From positions 3,001 to 67,000 of the forward strand of contig NZ_KB900536.1 in the NCBI RefSeq assembly GCF_000378965.1: a DNA stretch of 64,000 bases, given 5' to 3'. Made by a program: the position numbers and the translations under genes. Source of the DNA: Thioalkalivibrio thiocyanodenitrificans ARhD 1. GTDB lineage: Bacteria > Pseudomonadota > Gammaproteobacteria > Ectothiorhodospirales > Ectothiorhodospiraceae. Of this stretch, positions 49,756 through 60,063 are shown piece after piece (position 1 is the first letter of the stretch; each line of letters begins with the position of its first letter). The notes beneath the pieces were generated by a model. It worked only from the letters and a program-made list of their open reading frames with translations. It was not told where the DNA came from and ran no database searches.

Positions 49756-51202
49756 TGCGCCGCTGCTTGAGGTAGTCCAGGTACTCCGGCCCTACGCCCG
49801 TCACGTAATCGCCGTCAAAGACCGAGCAGTCGAAACGGGTGAGCTTCGGATTGCCCTTGCGAACCGCGTGGACCAGGTCATCAAGATCCTGGTAGATGAG
49901 CCGGTCCGCCGCGATGGCATGGCAGATTTCGTCCACCGTGCGCCCGTGGGCGATCAGCTCGTCGGCCGCCGGCATGTCGATGCCGTAGACATTGGGGTAT
50001 CGGATAGGCGGCGCCGCCGAAGCAAAATAGACCTTCTTCGCACCGGCCTCCCGCGCCATCATCACGATCTCGCGCGAGGTCGTTCCGCGCACGATGGAAT
50101 CGTCCACCAGCAGCACGTTCTTGCCCTTGAATTCCAGCGCGATGGCGTTGAGCTTGTGGCGCACCGACTTACGCCGCTGGGTCTGTCCCGGCATGATGAA
50201 GGTGCGGCCGATGTAGCGGTTCTTGATGAAACCCTCCCGGTACTTGAGATCCATCTCGTGGGCCATCTCGATGGCCACGGTGCGCCCCGTATCCGGGATG
50301 GGAATGATCACGTCGATATCGTGATCCGGCCATTCGCGCAGAATCTTCTTGCCCAGGCGGGTGCCCATGCGCATGCGCGCACGGTGGACGAACACATCGT
50401 CGATCACCGAATCCGGCCGGGCGAAGTAGACATACTCGAAGATGCAGGGCGAGAACACCAGATCGCTGTCGGCGCACACCTTGCTGTGCACCTTCGCCTG
50501 CGCGTCGACAAACACCGCCTCGCCCGGCGCCAGATCACGCACCAGGTGAAACCCCAGCGTATCCAGAGCCACGCTCTCGGAGGCCAGCATGAATTCCTCG
50601 CCTTCCGGCCCCTCCCTGCTGCCCAGCACCACCGGACGGATGCCGTGGGGGTCGCGAAAGGCCAGGATGCCGCGTCCGGCCACCATGGCCACCACCGCGT
50701 AGGCACCCTGGCAGCGGCGGTGCACGCCGGCCACCGCCTGGAAGATGTCGTCCGCGTCCAGGGCCAGGTGATCCGCCTTGAGCAGCTCCTGGGCAAACAC
50801 GTTGAGGAGGATCTCAGAGTCCGACTCCGTGTTGATATGGCGCCGGTCCTGCAGAAACAGTTCGCGCTTGAGTTCCTGGGCGTTGGTGAGATTACCGTTG
50901 TGCCCCAGGGCGATGCCGTAGGGAGAGTTCACATAGAAGGGCTGGGCCTCGGCGGAGGAAGAGCTGCCCGCGGTGGGATAGCGCACATGGCCGATACCCA
51001 TACTGCCGGTCAGGTTGCGCATGTGCTTCTCGTGGAACACGTCGCGCACCAGGCCATTGTCCTTGCGAAGATGCAGATGCCCATCCTCGTCGCAGGTGAC
51101 GATGCCCGCAGCGTCCTGCCCGCGATGCTGCAGCACCAGCAATGCATCGTAGAGCGCCTGATTGACAGGACTGCGACTGACAATTCCTACAATGCCGCAC
51201 AT
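49691..51202 (-). CDS. purF: Amidophosphoribosyltransferase
   Basis: PurF makes phosphoribosylamine from PRPP and glutamine, the first step of purine synthesis. The 503-residue enzyme begins [14 protein letters not shown], with Cys2 as the exposed nucleophile after Met removal, has the N-terminal nucleophile domain to about 240 ([13 protein letters not shown]) and the PRPP-binding loop [14 protein letters not shown]. It follows cvpA by 37 bases, the usual operon. Confidence 0.97.
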   Translation of the reverse strand: MCGIVGIVSRSPVNQALYDALLVLQHRGQDAAGIVTCDEDGHLHLRKDNGLVRDVFHEKHMRNLTGSMGIGHVRYPTAGSSSSAEAQPFYVNSPYGIALGHNGNLTNAQELKRELFLQDRRHINTESDSEILLNVFAQELLKADHLALDADDIFQAVAGVHRRCQGAYAVVAMVAGRGILAFRDPHGIRPVVLGSREGPEGEEFMLASESVALDTLGFHLVRDLAPGEAVFVDAQAKVHSKVCADSDLVFSPCIFEYVYFARPDSVIDDVFVHRARMRMGTRLGKKILREWPDHDIDVIIPIPDTGRTVAIEMAHEMDLKYREGFIKNRYIGRTFIMPGQTQRRKSVRHKLNAIALEFKGKNVLLVDDSIVRGTTSREIVMMAREAGAKKVYFASAAPPIRYPNVYGIDMPAADELIAHGRTVDEICHAIAADRLIYQDLDDLVHAVRKGNPKLTRFDCSVFDGDYVTGVGPEYLDYLKQRRNDLAKQKKAREYAHLDLYNNT

Positions 51203-51239
51203 GCGACCCCCCGGGGGACTTCAAACATACACAAAACCT

Positions 51240-51734
51240 TCAGGACTGAAACACGAAGTGCGCTGCCAGTTCCTCGGACAGGAAACCGCGCAACCAGATG
51301 GCCAGACGCTCAAAATGGGGCATGAGCATGCTCTCACGCCACCAGACCTCTTCCGGAAGCACCGTCAGCGCCCCCAGCAGGACCAGCACCGCCACCACCA
51401 GTACGCCGCGGGCCAGGCCGAATACCACACCCAGACTCCGATCGGTGCCGGACAGGCCCGTACGTCTGACCAACTGCCCGGCAAGCACGTTGATGACGCC
51501 ACCCAGCACCAGGGTGATGATGAACAACGCGGCGAAGGCGATCCCGATACGCAGGGTACCGTCCGAAACGGCCACCGGCAGCATCTCGGCCAGGGCACTT
51601 GCGTAACCCAGGGAGATCCAGAATGCGATCACCCATGTGGCAAGCGAGATCGCCTCCTTGACGAATCCGCGAAACACGCTGATCACCGCCGAAAGCGCGA
51701 TGATGCCGATTATGATGAAATCAATCCAGCCCAT
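51240..51734 (-). CDS. cvpA: CvpA family membrane protein
   Basis: The 164-residue protein has four hydrophobic helices (starting MGWIDFIIIGIIALSAVISVFRG) and the conserved FRGFVKEAISLATWVIAF block. CvpA affects envelope stress tolerance and, in E. coli, colicin V production. It lies directly before purF as in most gammaproteobacteria. Confidence 0.93.
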   Translation of the reverse strand: MGWIDFIIIGIIALSAVISVFRGFVKEAISLATWVIAFWISLGYASALAEMLPVAVSDGTLRIGIAFAALFIITLVLGGVINVLAGQLVRRTGLSGTDRSLGVVFGLARGVLVVAVLVLLGALTVLPEEVWWRESMLMPHFERLAIWLRGFLSEELAAHFVFQS

Positions 51735-51937
51735 GGTGCGTTCCGGACCCGGCGGACCATGAACTGCCGTCGGTCCGACTCACCCGGAAATGCGCGGGCC
51801 GCCCGCAACGGGCGGGTGGATCGAGGCGCACTGACCGTGTCGACATCATCTGTATATTTTACCAGTCCGCCGCACGGGAGATAAGGGAAGTGCCGGGCAG
51901 ACCGGCTGCCGGCCGGGATGGACAGTGGCGCTCATCG

Positions 51938-52552
51938 TCAGGGATGCGCGACCACGATCCCCTGCAGTTCCACTTGATCCTTCATGCGATCGCGCAGACG
52001 TTCGGCCTCCGAGCGTTCCGCCACCGGACCCACCTTGACGCGATAGAACATCCGGCCGTTGGCACGGGCAGGCTCCACGAACGCCGTGAATCCCAACTCA
52101 CGCAGGCGGTCGCGTTCGCCACGCGCGTTGGCCTCCTCGCCGAAACTGCCCACCTGTACCGCGAAGCCGCCGGGATCCCCGGAGGGTTCTCCGGACGGCC
52201 TTTCCTGCACGGGCGCCGGGGCAGGGGCCGGTGCGGGCGGTGCAGGAGACGGGGCGCTTTCGGCAGGCGGCTCCACCAGCGCACTGCGCGGGGGAAGCGG
52301 ATCCGGTTCCAGGCTGCGCGCCTCGCTCCGGGGCGGAGACCGCGTCTCGCCGGCCGGCGCTTCCGGAGGTCCGTCCAGCGCCAGGGGCGGGGCGGTTTCC
52401 GGACGCAGGAATTCGGGCTCCGGGGGGATGGCGTCGCGCAGGCTGATCTGTGCGTCACGCCCCGTGCCGTCCAGCAGCATGGGCAGGAAGATCACCGCCA
52501 GGGCCAGCAGCACGGCGGCGCCGACCAGACGCTGTTTCAGTCGTGGATCCAC
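51938..52552 (-). CDS. dedD: SPOR-domain protein, DedD-like
   Basis: The 204-residue product has a short cytoplasmic start, one membrane helix (about 8-27, LVGAAVLLALAVIFLPMLL), a Pro/Ala-rich periplasmic linker and a C-terminal SPOR domain (about 128-204: FAVQVGSFGEEANARGERDRL, MFYRVKVGPVAERSEA). SPOR domains bind denuded glycan at the division septum. Position between folC and cvpA matches dedD. Confidence 0.9.
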   Translation of the reverse strand: MDPRLKQRLVGAAVLLALAVIFLPMLLDGTGRDAQISLRDAIPPEPEFLRPETAPPLALDGPPEAPAGETRSPPRSEARSLEPDPLPPRSALVEPPAESAPSPAPPAPAPAPAPVQERPSGEPSGDPGGFAVQVGSFGEEANARGERDRLRELGFTAFVEPARANGRMFYRVKVGPVAERSEAERLRDRMKDQVELQGIVVAHP

Positions 52553-52724
52553 AGCCAGGACCTGAAGTCGATGGGGTCCTCATTATGGAATCGCCGGACA
52601 GGGCCGTCCACTGCGGCGGTCACGGTATCCGCGCCGCCCGCATGGGCCCTGTCCTCCCTGCCGGCACCTCCCGGCGACTCCGGGCAGCCCGGACAGCCCG
52701 GGCATCCGCCGTATCGGTATCCCA

Positions 52725-53528
52725 TCAGCGTCCGAACACGCCGCGCACGGAGTCGCGCACCCCTCGGCGGATCTCGCGCTGGGTTTCTCTCTCAACCTCG
52801 CTTTGCGCCTCCTTCTGGGCGCCTTCCATCTGTCGGGCCAGCCAGCCGCGGTCCCCTGCCTCGCGCTGCTGTCCACTGCCCGACCCGGCAGCGGACGTCG
52901 GGAGATCCTGGTGGCGTACGTTCGGCGGCAACTGGAAGGTATGGTCGCCTAACCGTTCACCGCTGACCGAACTCAGGCGCATCTCTTCGGTCATCACGAG
53001 ACCATAGCGGTTGATGTCCACACCGGAAACGTCGCTGAACGCGGCTGCATCGTCCACGTTGCCGAACAGTTCGGCCATGCGTTTCAGGGCCTGCCCGGAG
53101 GCACGCACCCGGGCATCATCACTGAGCACGACCACGCCATCGTCGCGCCACTCGTTGGTCCAGTCGTCACCCACCTCCACCCGATAGCGCTGGCCACGGA
53201 TTCCGGCCACGGTCTCATGCTGGCCCAGCGGGGTGAGACGCACCTGCTCGCTGCTGCCGCTGCCCTGCACCATGGCGCGGATCTGCCTGGCCGATACCGC
53301 CATCCAGCCCCCGTCATTCCGGCTCAGCGCGTAACCTTCGCCACCGGTGATCAGGAGGAAGTTCCCCTCGGGAAGGCGGAAGCGGATGTGGTCCTGATCC
53401 CGGTACTCCACGGCCAGCTCGCCGTGCGGCGTGTCGTACACGATGCGCGAATCGGCCTGCGCTGCGCCGGCCATCACCAGAATCGAAACCGCCACCCACA
53501 TGGCCGCCGCGTAAAGCTCTCTCATCAT
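52725..53528 (-). CDS. Exported protein, unknown
   Basis: The 267-residue product has a signal peptide cleaved after AGAAQA (about residue 25). The mature part is beta-rich (VEYRDQDHIRFRLPEGNFLLI, GIRGQRYRVEVGDDW) and resembles periplasmic proteins that sense or bind through a GxRxxRY-type element, then ends in a long charged helix (residues 225-267). I do not recognise a family. A second ATG one codon later is possible. It shares direction with its neighbours but is separated from them by about 120-170 bases. Confidence 0.75.
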   Translation of the reverse strand: MMRELYAAAMWVAVSILVMAGAAQADSRIVYDTPHGELAVEYRDQDHIRFRLPEGNFLLITGGEGYALSRNDGGWMAVSARQIRAMVQGSGSSEQVRLTPLGQHETVAGIRGQRYRVEVGDDWTNEWRDDGVVVLSDDARVRASGQALKRMAELFGNVDDAAAFSDVSGVDINRYGLVMTEEMRLSSVSGERLGDHTFQLPPNVRHQDLPTSAAGSGSGQQREAGDRGWLARQMEGAQKEAQSEVERETQREIRRGVRDSVRGVFGR

Positions 53529-53645
53529 TCACCCCCTGTCTGCACTCGAGTCCACATCCCGAACGAAGGAAACGCCCGGGTCACCGATGTCTCGGACCCC
53601 GGCGGAGGCCCACCGGTCCTTCGACACCCGGGCTCAGGCCGCACT

Positions 53646-54635
53646 TCATCCCCGGACATCCGGATCCGGTGCTTCCTTTGCCGGCACCTCCCCGGCACCG
53701 CGCCAGGCAAGGGCCTTCTGCTTGAGCTCACCAAACTTCCCGGTCAGGTTCTCCAGACGCTGTTCCCATTCCGCGTTGGGCTCCTGCCCCTCGGTAACCT
53801 TGAAGAAGACCTGCATCAGGGCCGTCATGCCGATAGGCTCGATCACGGCCTGCTTGACGCCCCAGGCAAAGACCAGCGCGATGATGAGCGTCAACGGACC
53901 CGCGGCACCGGGGAACAGGGCGACCAGACCGGCCACCGGCGCCAGAATGATCAGGAACACAAGGAAGGTCAGGCCCCAGATGAAGAAGGCGAGAAAGAAG
54001 GCATTCTTCAGGAACGCCTTGTAATTCTGTGCATAGAGGATAAGCGCGGTGCGGCTCGAAGCCCACGGATTGTCCGAACGCATGCGGATGTTGTAGGCCA
54101 GGATCACCTCGTCCAGATAGGTCAGGGACAGGTTGATCACCGTGTTGATGAAACTGACCAGCCCCTTCATCCCGGGCACCGGCAGCAGCGCTGCTATGGT
54201 GAAGAACGTGCGGTTGAAGATCCGCAGGATGCCCTTGATCAGCTGGTCCACTCCGAACAGGACCGAGGACTCCACAAAGCGCTCGCGAACCACCTGTTGC
54301 GCATGGTCGATCTGACCGCGGCCCCCGGGCAGTTCCTTGCCCTCCATCAGTTCCACCAGTACGGCGATATGGCCTGCCTTGACCATGTAGAGCAGGTACT
54401 CGCGCACCATATACACCGCAATGCCCACGAGACCGAAGCCGATGAACCCGCCCCAGACGCTGAAACCGGCCGGATTGTCTCCGATCATGCCGATGCCGTA
54501 GCCGACCCCGGCGCCCGCACCGGCGCCGATGACGTATGCCAGGGTGATGCCGATATAGATCAGAAAACGGAAAACCAGAAACGGCGCGGTCCTGCGCAAC
54601 AGCCCGATGATTTCACCTATCTTGAAGTCCTTCAT
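53646..54635 (-). CDS. Polytopic inner-membrane protein, unknown
   Basis: The 329-residue protein starts MKDFKIGEIIGLLRRTAPF and has about six hydrophobic helices, including a Gly-rich pair (VIGAGAGAGVGYGIGMIG) and a long one (FFLAFFIWGLTFLVFLIILAPVAG). The loop with HAQQVVRERFVESSVLFGVDQLIKGILR looks conserved. The soluble C-terminal tail includes NAEWEQRLENLTGKFGELKQ, probably coiled coil. AAGGA precedes the ATG at 54635. Family not recognised. Confidence 0.78.
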   Translation of the reverse strand: MKDFKIGEIIGLLRRTAPFLVFRFLIYIGITLAYVIGAGAGAGVGYGIGMIGDNPAGFSVWGGFIGFGLVGIAVYMVREYLLYMVKAGHIAVLVELMEGKELPGGRGQIDHAQQVVRERFVESSVLFGVDQLIKGILRIFNRTFFTIAALLPVPGMKGLVSFINTVINLSLTYLDEVILAYNIRMRSDNPWASSRTALILYAQNYKAFLKNAFFLAFFIWGLTFLVFLIILAPVAGLVALFPGAAGPLTLIIALVFAWGVKQAVIEPIGMTALMQVFFKVTEGQEPNAEWEQRLENLTGKFGELKQKALAWRGAGEVPAKEAPDPDVRG

Positions 54636-54724
54636 GCGGATCGTTCCTTCCGATACCCGGATCGGGGTGAGGTTCAACATGCACGGGTTCCCGAACCTCA
54701 CCCTAGGGTAACGCAATGCGAAGA

Positions 54725-56023
54725 TCAAACGGCCGGGACATCCGCCCGTGGCTCGGCCATCAGGCCCAGAACCTCGCCTACCGTGTAAAACGAACCGAAC
54801 ACCAGGACCCGGTCGCCCGGACCGGCATCGGCGCAGGCAGTGTGAAATGCCTCCGCGACACTGTCGTGGCATGACACGCCCGATGCACCCAGGCCCCGCA
54901 GGCGGCGGCAGAGTTCCGCCGCCGGCAGCGCACGCGCATTGCCGGGCAGGCCGGCGCCGTACCAGCGGGCGATGCGGGGCGCCAGCGCCCGGACCACACC
55001 GTCCAGATCCTTGTCCGCCATCACCGCCAGCACTGCCAGGGTGTCCCCTGGAACCCGATGCTGCGCCAGCGTCCCGGCCAGGACCTCCGCGCCCAGGGGG
55101 TTATGGGCCACGTCCAGAATAACCGTCGGATGTGCGCCCACCTGCTGGAAACGGCCGGGCAGGCGCACGTCACGCAAACCGCGGCTCACCGCCTCCCGCG
55201 ACACCCCGAGGCGTGCCTGCAGCAGATGCACGGCGGTCAGCGCCGTGGCCGCGTTGTTCAACTGGATGGCCCCGGGCAACGCGGGCAGGGGCAGGTCTTC
55301 CCGGCACCGATTATCGGGTGCATGCCACCGCCAGTCCTTTCCCGACGTGCCGGGCGCCCAGGTGTAGTCACGACCGGCCAGATACAGGCACGCACCCAGC
55401 CGCAGGGCGGTGCCGATCACACTGGCGGGCGGCGCCAGGTCACCGCACACCGCCGCACGGCCGGGTCGGAAGATTCCCGCCTTCTCGGCACCGATCCGTT
55501 CGCGATCGTCACCCAGCCACTGCTGATGGTCCAGGCCCACGGAGGTCACGATGGCCACGTCGGGATCCACGATATTCACCGCATCCAGGCGCCCGCCGAG
55601 CCCCACCTCCAGGATCATCACCTCCACCCCGGCCTCACGAAACAGCCACAGGGCCGCCAGGGTGCCGAACTCGAAATAGCTCAGGGTATCGTCGCCGCGC
55701 GCGGCATCCACCCGGGCAAAGGCCTCGCACAGTTGTGCATCGCTCGCCGGCACGCCGTCGACGCACACACGTTCGTTGTAGCGAAGCAGATGGGGGGACG
55801 TGAAAGTGCCGGTGCGGTAGCCCGCAGCGCGGTAGATGGCATCGAGCATGGCCACCGTGGAGCCCTTGCCGTTGGTCCCGGCCACGGTGACAACCGGACA
55901 GGCGGGATGCAGCAGATCCAGTGGCTGCGCCACGCGGGCCACCCGTTCCAGGCCGAGATCGATGGGCACGGAGTGCAGGGTTTCCTGCCAGGCCAGCCAC
56001 TCGTCGAGGGTTTGGAAGCGCAT
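54725..56023 (-). CDS. folC: Dihydrofolate/folylpolyglutamate synthase
   Basis: FolC joins glutamate to dihydropteroate and then adds more to folates. The 432-residue product has the Mur-ligase-type P-loop TVAGTNGKGSTVAMLDAIY, TFTSPHLLRYNERV, the carbamylated-lysine region EKAGIFRPGR, and ILDVAHNPLGAEVL in the C-terminal domain. It follows accD on the same strand, as in other gammaproteobacteria. Confidence 0.96.
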   Translation of the reverse strand: MRFQTLDEWLAWQETLHSVPIDLGLERVARVAQPLDLLHPACPVVTVAGTNGKGSTVAMLDAIYRAAGYRTGTFTSPHLLRYNERVCVDGVPASDAQLCEAFARVDAARGDDTLSYFEFGTLAALWLFREAGVEVMILEVGLGGRLDAVNIVDPDVAIVTSVGLDHQQWLGDDRERIGAEKAGIFRPGRAAVCGDLAPPASVIGTALRLGACLYLAGRDYTWAPGTSGKDWRWHAPDNRCREDLPLPALPGAIQLNNAATALTAVHLLQARLGVSREAVSRGLRDVRLPGRFQQVGAHPTVILDVAHNPLGAEVLAGTLAQHRVPGDTLAVLAVMADKDLDGVVRALAPRIARWYGAGLPGNARALPAAELCRRLRGLGASGVSCHDSVAEAFHTACADAGPGDRVLVFGSFYTVGEVLGLMAEPRADVPAV

Positions 56024-56061
56024 GGATGTGCGACGGGCCGGGCCGCCGCCCGGGTCGGGGA

Positions 56062-56988
56062 TCAGGCGCCGGGTTCGGCGGCGCCGGGCTCGGGACCCCG
56101 CGGATCGGGGACGCCGGGCACCCGGGCACCGGGCGACGGACGATGCGTCAGCATGGCCAGCAGGGAACCAATGCGCTCACGCATCTCCCGGCGGTCGATG
56201 ATCACGTCGATGGCACCCTTCTCCACCAGGAACTCGGCACGCTGGAAGCCCTCCGGAAGGGTCTCGCGCACGGTCTGCTCGATCACACGCGGCCCCGCGA
56301 ACCCGATCAGGGCGCCGGGTTCGGCCACATTGATGTCGCCCAGCATGGCGAGGCTCGCCGAGACGCCGCCCATGGTGGGGTCGGTCATCACCGATACGAA
56401 GGGTACGCCCCGGGCGCGCAGACGCCCCAGGGCCGCGCTGGTCTTGGCCATCTGCATCAGGGAAAACAGCGCCTCCTGCATACGTGCGCCGCCGCTGGCC
56501 GAGAAGCACACCAGCGGGATGTTCTCCTGAGCGGCGGTGTCCACGGCGCGCACGAAGCGCTCACCCACCACCGAGCCCATCGAACCGCCCATGAAGGAGA
56601 AGTCAAAGGCGCACGCCACCACCGGCACATCCGTGACGCGGCCCTTCATCGCCACCAGCGCGTCCTTCTCGCCGGTGCTTTTCTGGGCGGCGGACAGGCG
56701 ATCCCGGTAACGCTTGCTGTCGCGGAACCTCAGAATGTCCATGGGCTCCACGCCCGCGGCGATCTCCTCGCGGCCTTCCTCGTCCAGGAAACTGTCCAGA
56801 CGGCGCCGCGCACCCATGCGCATGTGGTGCACGCACTTGGGACACACGTCCAGGTGTCGTTCCACTTCGGGCCGATACAAAGTGGCACCGCATCCGTCGC
56901 AGCGCATCCACAGGCCCTCGGGCACGGCGCGCTTGGTGGTGGCATCGGTACGGATGCGGGAGGGTACGAGTTTCTCAAACCAGCTCAT
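56062..56988 (-). CDS. accD: Acetyl-CoA carboxylase carboxyltransferase beta subunit
   Basis: AccD with AccA forms malonyl-CoA from carboxybiotin. The 308-residue product has the N-terminal four-Cys zinc ribbon ([23 protein letters not shown] split as CDGC and CPKC) and the crotonase-like fold with [14 protein letters not shown] and [17 protein letters not shown]. The C-terminal Pro/Gly-rich tail is longer than in E. coli. The start lies at the edge of a TTCAAAG repeat. Confidence 0.97.
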   Translation of the reverse strand: MSWFEKLVPSRIRTDATTKRAVPEGLWMRCDGCGATLYRPEVERHLDVCPKCVHHMRMGARRRLDSFLDEEGREEIAAGVEPMDILRFRDSKRYRDRLSAAQKSTGEKDALVAMKGRVTDVPVVACAFDFSFMGGSMGSVVGERFVRAVDTAAQENIPLVCFSASGGARMQEALFSLMQMAKTSAALGRLRARGVPFVSVMTDPTMGGVSASLAMLGDINVAEPGALIGFAGPRVIEQTVRETLPEGFQRAEFLVEKGAIDVIIDRREMRERIGSLLAMLTHRPSPGARVPGVPDPRGPEPGAAEPGA

Positions 56989-56997
56989 AGAGGCGAT

Positions 56998-57141
56998 TCA
57001 AAGTTCAAGGTTCAAAGTTCAAAGTTCAAAGTTCAAAGTTCAAGGTTTAAGGTTCAAAGTTCAAAGAGGGCGGCTCAGATTCAACATCCCGGATGGCTCA
57101 GGGAGGGCGCCCCTTTGAACTTTGAACATTGAACCTTGAAC
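56998..57141. repeat. TTCAAAG heptamer inverted-repeat element, copy 2
   Basis: Left arm: about eleven tandem TTCAAAG/TTCAAGG units (56998-57066). A GC-rich centre follows, then the complementary arm CTTTGAACTTTGAAC...CTTGAAC (57114-57141). It fills the trpA-accD spacer, so the accD gene must be transcribed through it or carry a promoter in it. Same design as 12081-12167. Confidence 0.85.
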
Positions 57142-57146
57142 TGCCT

Positions 57147-57950
57147 TTATCGATCCATGGCTGCGCGCATCTCGGCAAGCAGTTCGCTCACCGCCCGGCG
57201 CCCGGCCTCGGGGTCGTTCTCGTGTTCCGCGATGCGGTTGACCAGGGCACTGCCCACCACCACCGCATCGGCAACCGCCGCCACACGCGCGGCGGAATCG
57301 GCGTCCCGGATGCCGAAACCCACACCCACGGGCAGGTCCGTGTGGGCCCGGATGGCGGCGAGCTTTTCGGCCACCGCATCCACATCCAGTGTCGCGGCTC
57401 CGGTGACGCCCTTGAGCGACACATAGTACACGAAGCCCGAGGCGGCGGCGCAGATGCGCGAGATGCGCGCCTCGTGGCTGGTGGGCGCCAGCAGGAAGAT
57501 GGGATCGATCCCGTGGGCGTGCAGGGCCGCCACAAGTTCGTCGCCCTCCTCTGGCGGCAGATCCACGGTAAGAAGACCGTCCACCCCCGCCTCGGCGGCC
57601 GCCCTGGCGAAGTTCTCATAGCCCATGATCTCCACCGGGTTGAGATAGCCCATGAACACCACAGGGGTCTCGTCATCGCGCTCACGGAAGCGCCTCACCA
57701 TGTCCAGCACGCCGCGCAGGCTCACGTGATGGCGCAGGGCCCGCTCGCAGGCCTGCTGGATCACGGGCCCGTCGGCCATTGGATCGGAGAACGGCACTCC
57801 CAGTTCGATGATGTCGGCACCCGCCTCCACCATGGCGTGCATCAGCGGCACGGTGTTCTCCGGGTTCGGATCACCGGCGGTGACATAGGGGATCAGGGCC
57901 TTGCGGCCCGCGGCCCGCAGGGACTCGAAACGTCCGGCGATACGGCTCAC
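57147..57950 (-). CDS. trpA: Tryptophan synthase alpha chain
   Basis: TrpA cleaves indole-3-glycerol phosphate to indole. The 267-residue product has [19 protein letters not shown], with catalytic Glu and Asp, and [12 protein letters not shown] for phosphate binding. The GTG at 57950 overlaps the trpB stop (GTGA), giving tight coupling with its partner subunit. Confidence 0.96.
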   Translation of the reverse strand: MSRIAGRFESLRAAGRKALIPYVTAGDPNPENTVPLMHAMVEAGADIIELGVPFSDPMADGPVIQQACERALRHHVSLRGVLDMVRRFRERDDETPVVFMGYLNPVEIMGYENFARAAAEAGVDGLLTVDLPPEEGDELVAALHAHGIDPIFLLAPTSHEARISRICAAASGFVYYVSLKGVTGAATLDVDAVAEKLAAIRAHTDLPVGVGFGIRDADSAARVAAVADAVVVGSALVNRIAEHENDPEAGRRAVSELLAEMRAAMDR

Positions 57951-59146
57951 AGTTCGATTCCTTCCAGTTGCGCCACGGTGTTGATGTCCTTGTCGCCCCG
58001 GCCGGACAGATTGATGATGACGATGGCGTCTCGATCCATCTGCGGCGCGCGCTCCATCACGTAGGCCACGGCATGACTGGATTCCAGCGCCGGGATGATG
58101 CCCTCGGTGCGGGTCAGGTGATGGAATGCGGCCATCGCCTCGTCGTCGGTCACAGAGACGTAGTGCGCGCGCCCCGTGTCCTTGAGCCAGGCGTGCTCCG
58201 GGCCCACCCCGGGGTAGTCGAGGCCGGCGGAGATGGAGTGGGTCTCGATGATCTGCCCGTCGGCGTCTTCCATGAGATAGGTGCGGTTGCCGTGCAGGAC
58301 GCCCGGCTTGCCGGCGCACAGCGGCGCGGAATGGCGCCCTGTATCGATGCCGTCGCCGGCCGCCTCCACCCCGTAGAGCTCGACCCCGGCATCGTCCAGG
58401 AAGGGATGGAACAGGCCGATGGCGTTGGAGCCGCCGCCCACGCAGGCCACCAGCGCATCGGGCAGGCGTCCCGTGCGCTTGAGGCATTGATCGCGGGCCT
58501 CGCGGCCGATCACCGACTGGAAATCCCGCACCATGGCCGGATACGGGTGAGGGCCGGCGACGGTGCCGATGATGTAGAAGGTGTTGTCCACGTTGGTCAC
58601 CCAGTCGCGCATCGCCTCGTTCAGCGCGTCCTTGAGGGTGCGGGAACCGGAGGTCACCGGTACGACCGTGGCACCCAGCAGACGCATGCGATAGACGTTC
58701 GGCGCCTGGCGCTGGATATCCTCCGCACCCATGTAGACAACGCACTCGAGTCCCAGGCGCGCAGCGACCGTGGCCGTGGCCACACCATGCTGACCCGCCC
58801 CGGTCTCGGCGATGATGCGGGTCTTGCCCATGCGCTTGGCCAGCAGCGCCTGGCCGATGGTGTTGTTCACCTTGTGGGCGCCGGTGTGGTTCAGATCCTC
58901 GCGCTTGAGATAAACCTGCGCGCCGCCCAGTTCACGGCTCAGCCGTTCGGCGTGATACAGGGGGCTCGGCCGGCCCACGTAGTCGGCCAGGTCCGCATCC
59001 AGCTCCGCCAGGAACGCCGGATCACCCATGTAGCGCGCATAGGCCTCGCGCAGTTCCTCCAGGGGCTCCATGAGCGTCTCGGAGACAAACTGGCCGCCGT
59101 ACGGACCGAAGTGCCCGTGGGCGTCCGGGTAAGCGTTCCAGTCCAT
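57947..59146 (-). CDS. trpB: Tryptophan synthase beta chain
   Basis: TrpB condenses indole with serine using PLP. The 399-residue product begins [23 protein letters not shown] and has the PLP lysine in [21 protein letters not shown], and the phosphate loop [16 protein letters not shown] ten codons upstream with a better ribosome binding site (GAGGTGAAACGCG) is an alternative start, overlapping the trpF end. Third gene from the left of the trpF-trpB-trpA unit. Confidence 0.96.
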   Translation of the reverse strand: MDWNAYPDAHGHFGPYGGQFVSETLMEPLEELREAYARYMGDPAFLAELDADLADYVGRPSPLYHAERLSRELGGAQVYLKREDLNHTGAHKVNNTIGQALLAKRMGKTRIIAETGAGQHGVATATVAARLGLECVVYMGAEDIQRQAPNVYRMRLLGATVVPVTSGSRTLKDALNEAMRDWVTNVDNTFYIIGTVAGPHPYPAMVRDFQSVIGREARDQCLKRTGRLPDALVACVGGGSNAIGLFHPFLDDAGVELYGVEAAGDGIDTGRHSAPLCAGKPGVLHGNRTYLMEDADGQIIETHSISAGLDYPGVGPEHAWLKDTGRAHYVSVTDDEAMAAFHHLTRTEGIIPALESSHAVAYVMERAPQMDRDAIVIINLSGRGDKDINTVAQLEGIEL

Positions 59147-59159
59147 CGAACGCCTGGTT

Positions 59160-59798
59160 TCAGGGGTTGCAGTCAACGCGTTTCACCTCGTCTACAAAGG
59201 CCTGCATGCGCGCGGAATCCTTGATCCCGGGCCGCGCCTCCACGCCCGTACTCACATCCACGGCCCACGGGCGCACACTGCGCACCGCTTCGGCCACATT
59301 CTCCGGGTTGAGCCCGCCCGCCAGCACCAGGCAATGGCGCAGATCACGCGGGATCCGGTCCCAGTCAAAAGTCTCGCCCGTGCCGCCCGTCCTGCCGTTG
59401 CCGTGGCTGTCCAGCAGAAAACCGGCGGCATGCGGATAGGTATCCATGTAGGCCACCGGGTCCGTGCCCGGCGCCATGGGCACCGCCTTCAGGTACGGCC
59501 GGCCGATCGCGTCACAGTCCGCGGGGCATTCATCCCCGTGGAACTGAAGCAGGTCCAGGGGGACCGTGTCCAGGATGGCCGCCACCGTATCCGGGGCCGC
59601 GTCCACGAACAGGCCGACCCGGCTCACGAACGGCGGCATGGCCAGCGCCATCTCTCGCGCCGCCTCCGGGGTCACCGCCCGGGGGCTCCGGGCATAAAAC
59701 ACGAACCCCACCGCATCGGCACCCGCCATGGCCGCGGCGAGTGCATCCTCCATGCGGGTGATGCCACAGATTTTGACCCGGGTCCGGGGAATTGTCAT
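59160..59798 (-). CDS. trpF: Phosphoribosylanthranilate isomerase
   Basis: TrpF carries out the Amadori rearrangement in tryptophan synthesis. The 212-residue TIM barrel begins [12 protein letters not shown] with the catalytic Cys, has [27 protein letters not shown] and the C-terminal phosphate site [20 protein letters not shown], with the catalytic Asp in VDVSTGVE. Length is normal. Confidence 0.95.
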   Translation of the reverse strand: MTIPRTRVKICGITRMEDALAAAMAGADAVGFVFYARSPRAVTPEAAREMALAMPPFVSRVGLFVDAAPDTVAAILDTVPLDLLQFHGDECPADCDAIGRPYLKAVPMAPGTDPVAYMDTYPHAAGFLLDSHGNGRTGGTGETFDWDRIPRDLRHCLVLAGGLNPENVAEAVRSVRPWAVDVSTGVEARPGIKDSARMQAFVDEVKRVDCNP

Positions 59799-60063
59799 GG
59801 GTGCTGACCAAGGCGCCTCGGAGGAAGCGGTACACTATCAGAAATCAGGGGGTTGTACTAAGTGTGAGCGCCGGGGGTATGGGTATTCCGGGTATGGGCG
59901 TACCGGGCCGGAGGTCATCCGGGCTCTGACACTCCCGATTCTCTAAGTCCAAGGCTTTCGATCCCCGCTGCGCGGGGCTCGAAAAGCCTTTGAAGTTATA
60001 TTCCACGTCGATCGTCCGCCGACGTTCCCCCGAGGCCCATCTCAAGCCCCCCGGAATCCGGGC
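59799..60063. other. Spacer between truA and trpF with long hairpin
   Basis: A hairpin at 59951-59990 has arms AAGGCTTTCGATCCCCGC and GCGGGGCTCGAAAAGCCTT around a TGC loop, with two mismatches. It lacks a T-run on the minus strand, so it may be a weak terminator after truA or a processing site. Nearer trpF a run of GGGTATGGGTATTCCGGG-type repeats lies at 59873-59905. No trp leader peptide is obvious. Confidence 0.55.

Noticed and set aside
56998-57066. CRISPR-like array
   Set aside because: The repeats are seven bases long and adjacent, with no spacers; this is a simple tandem array.
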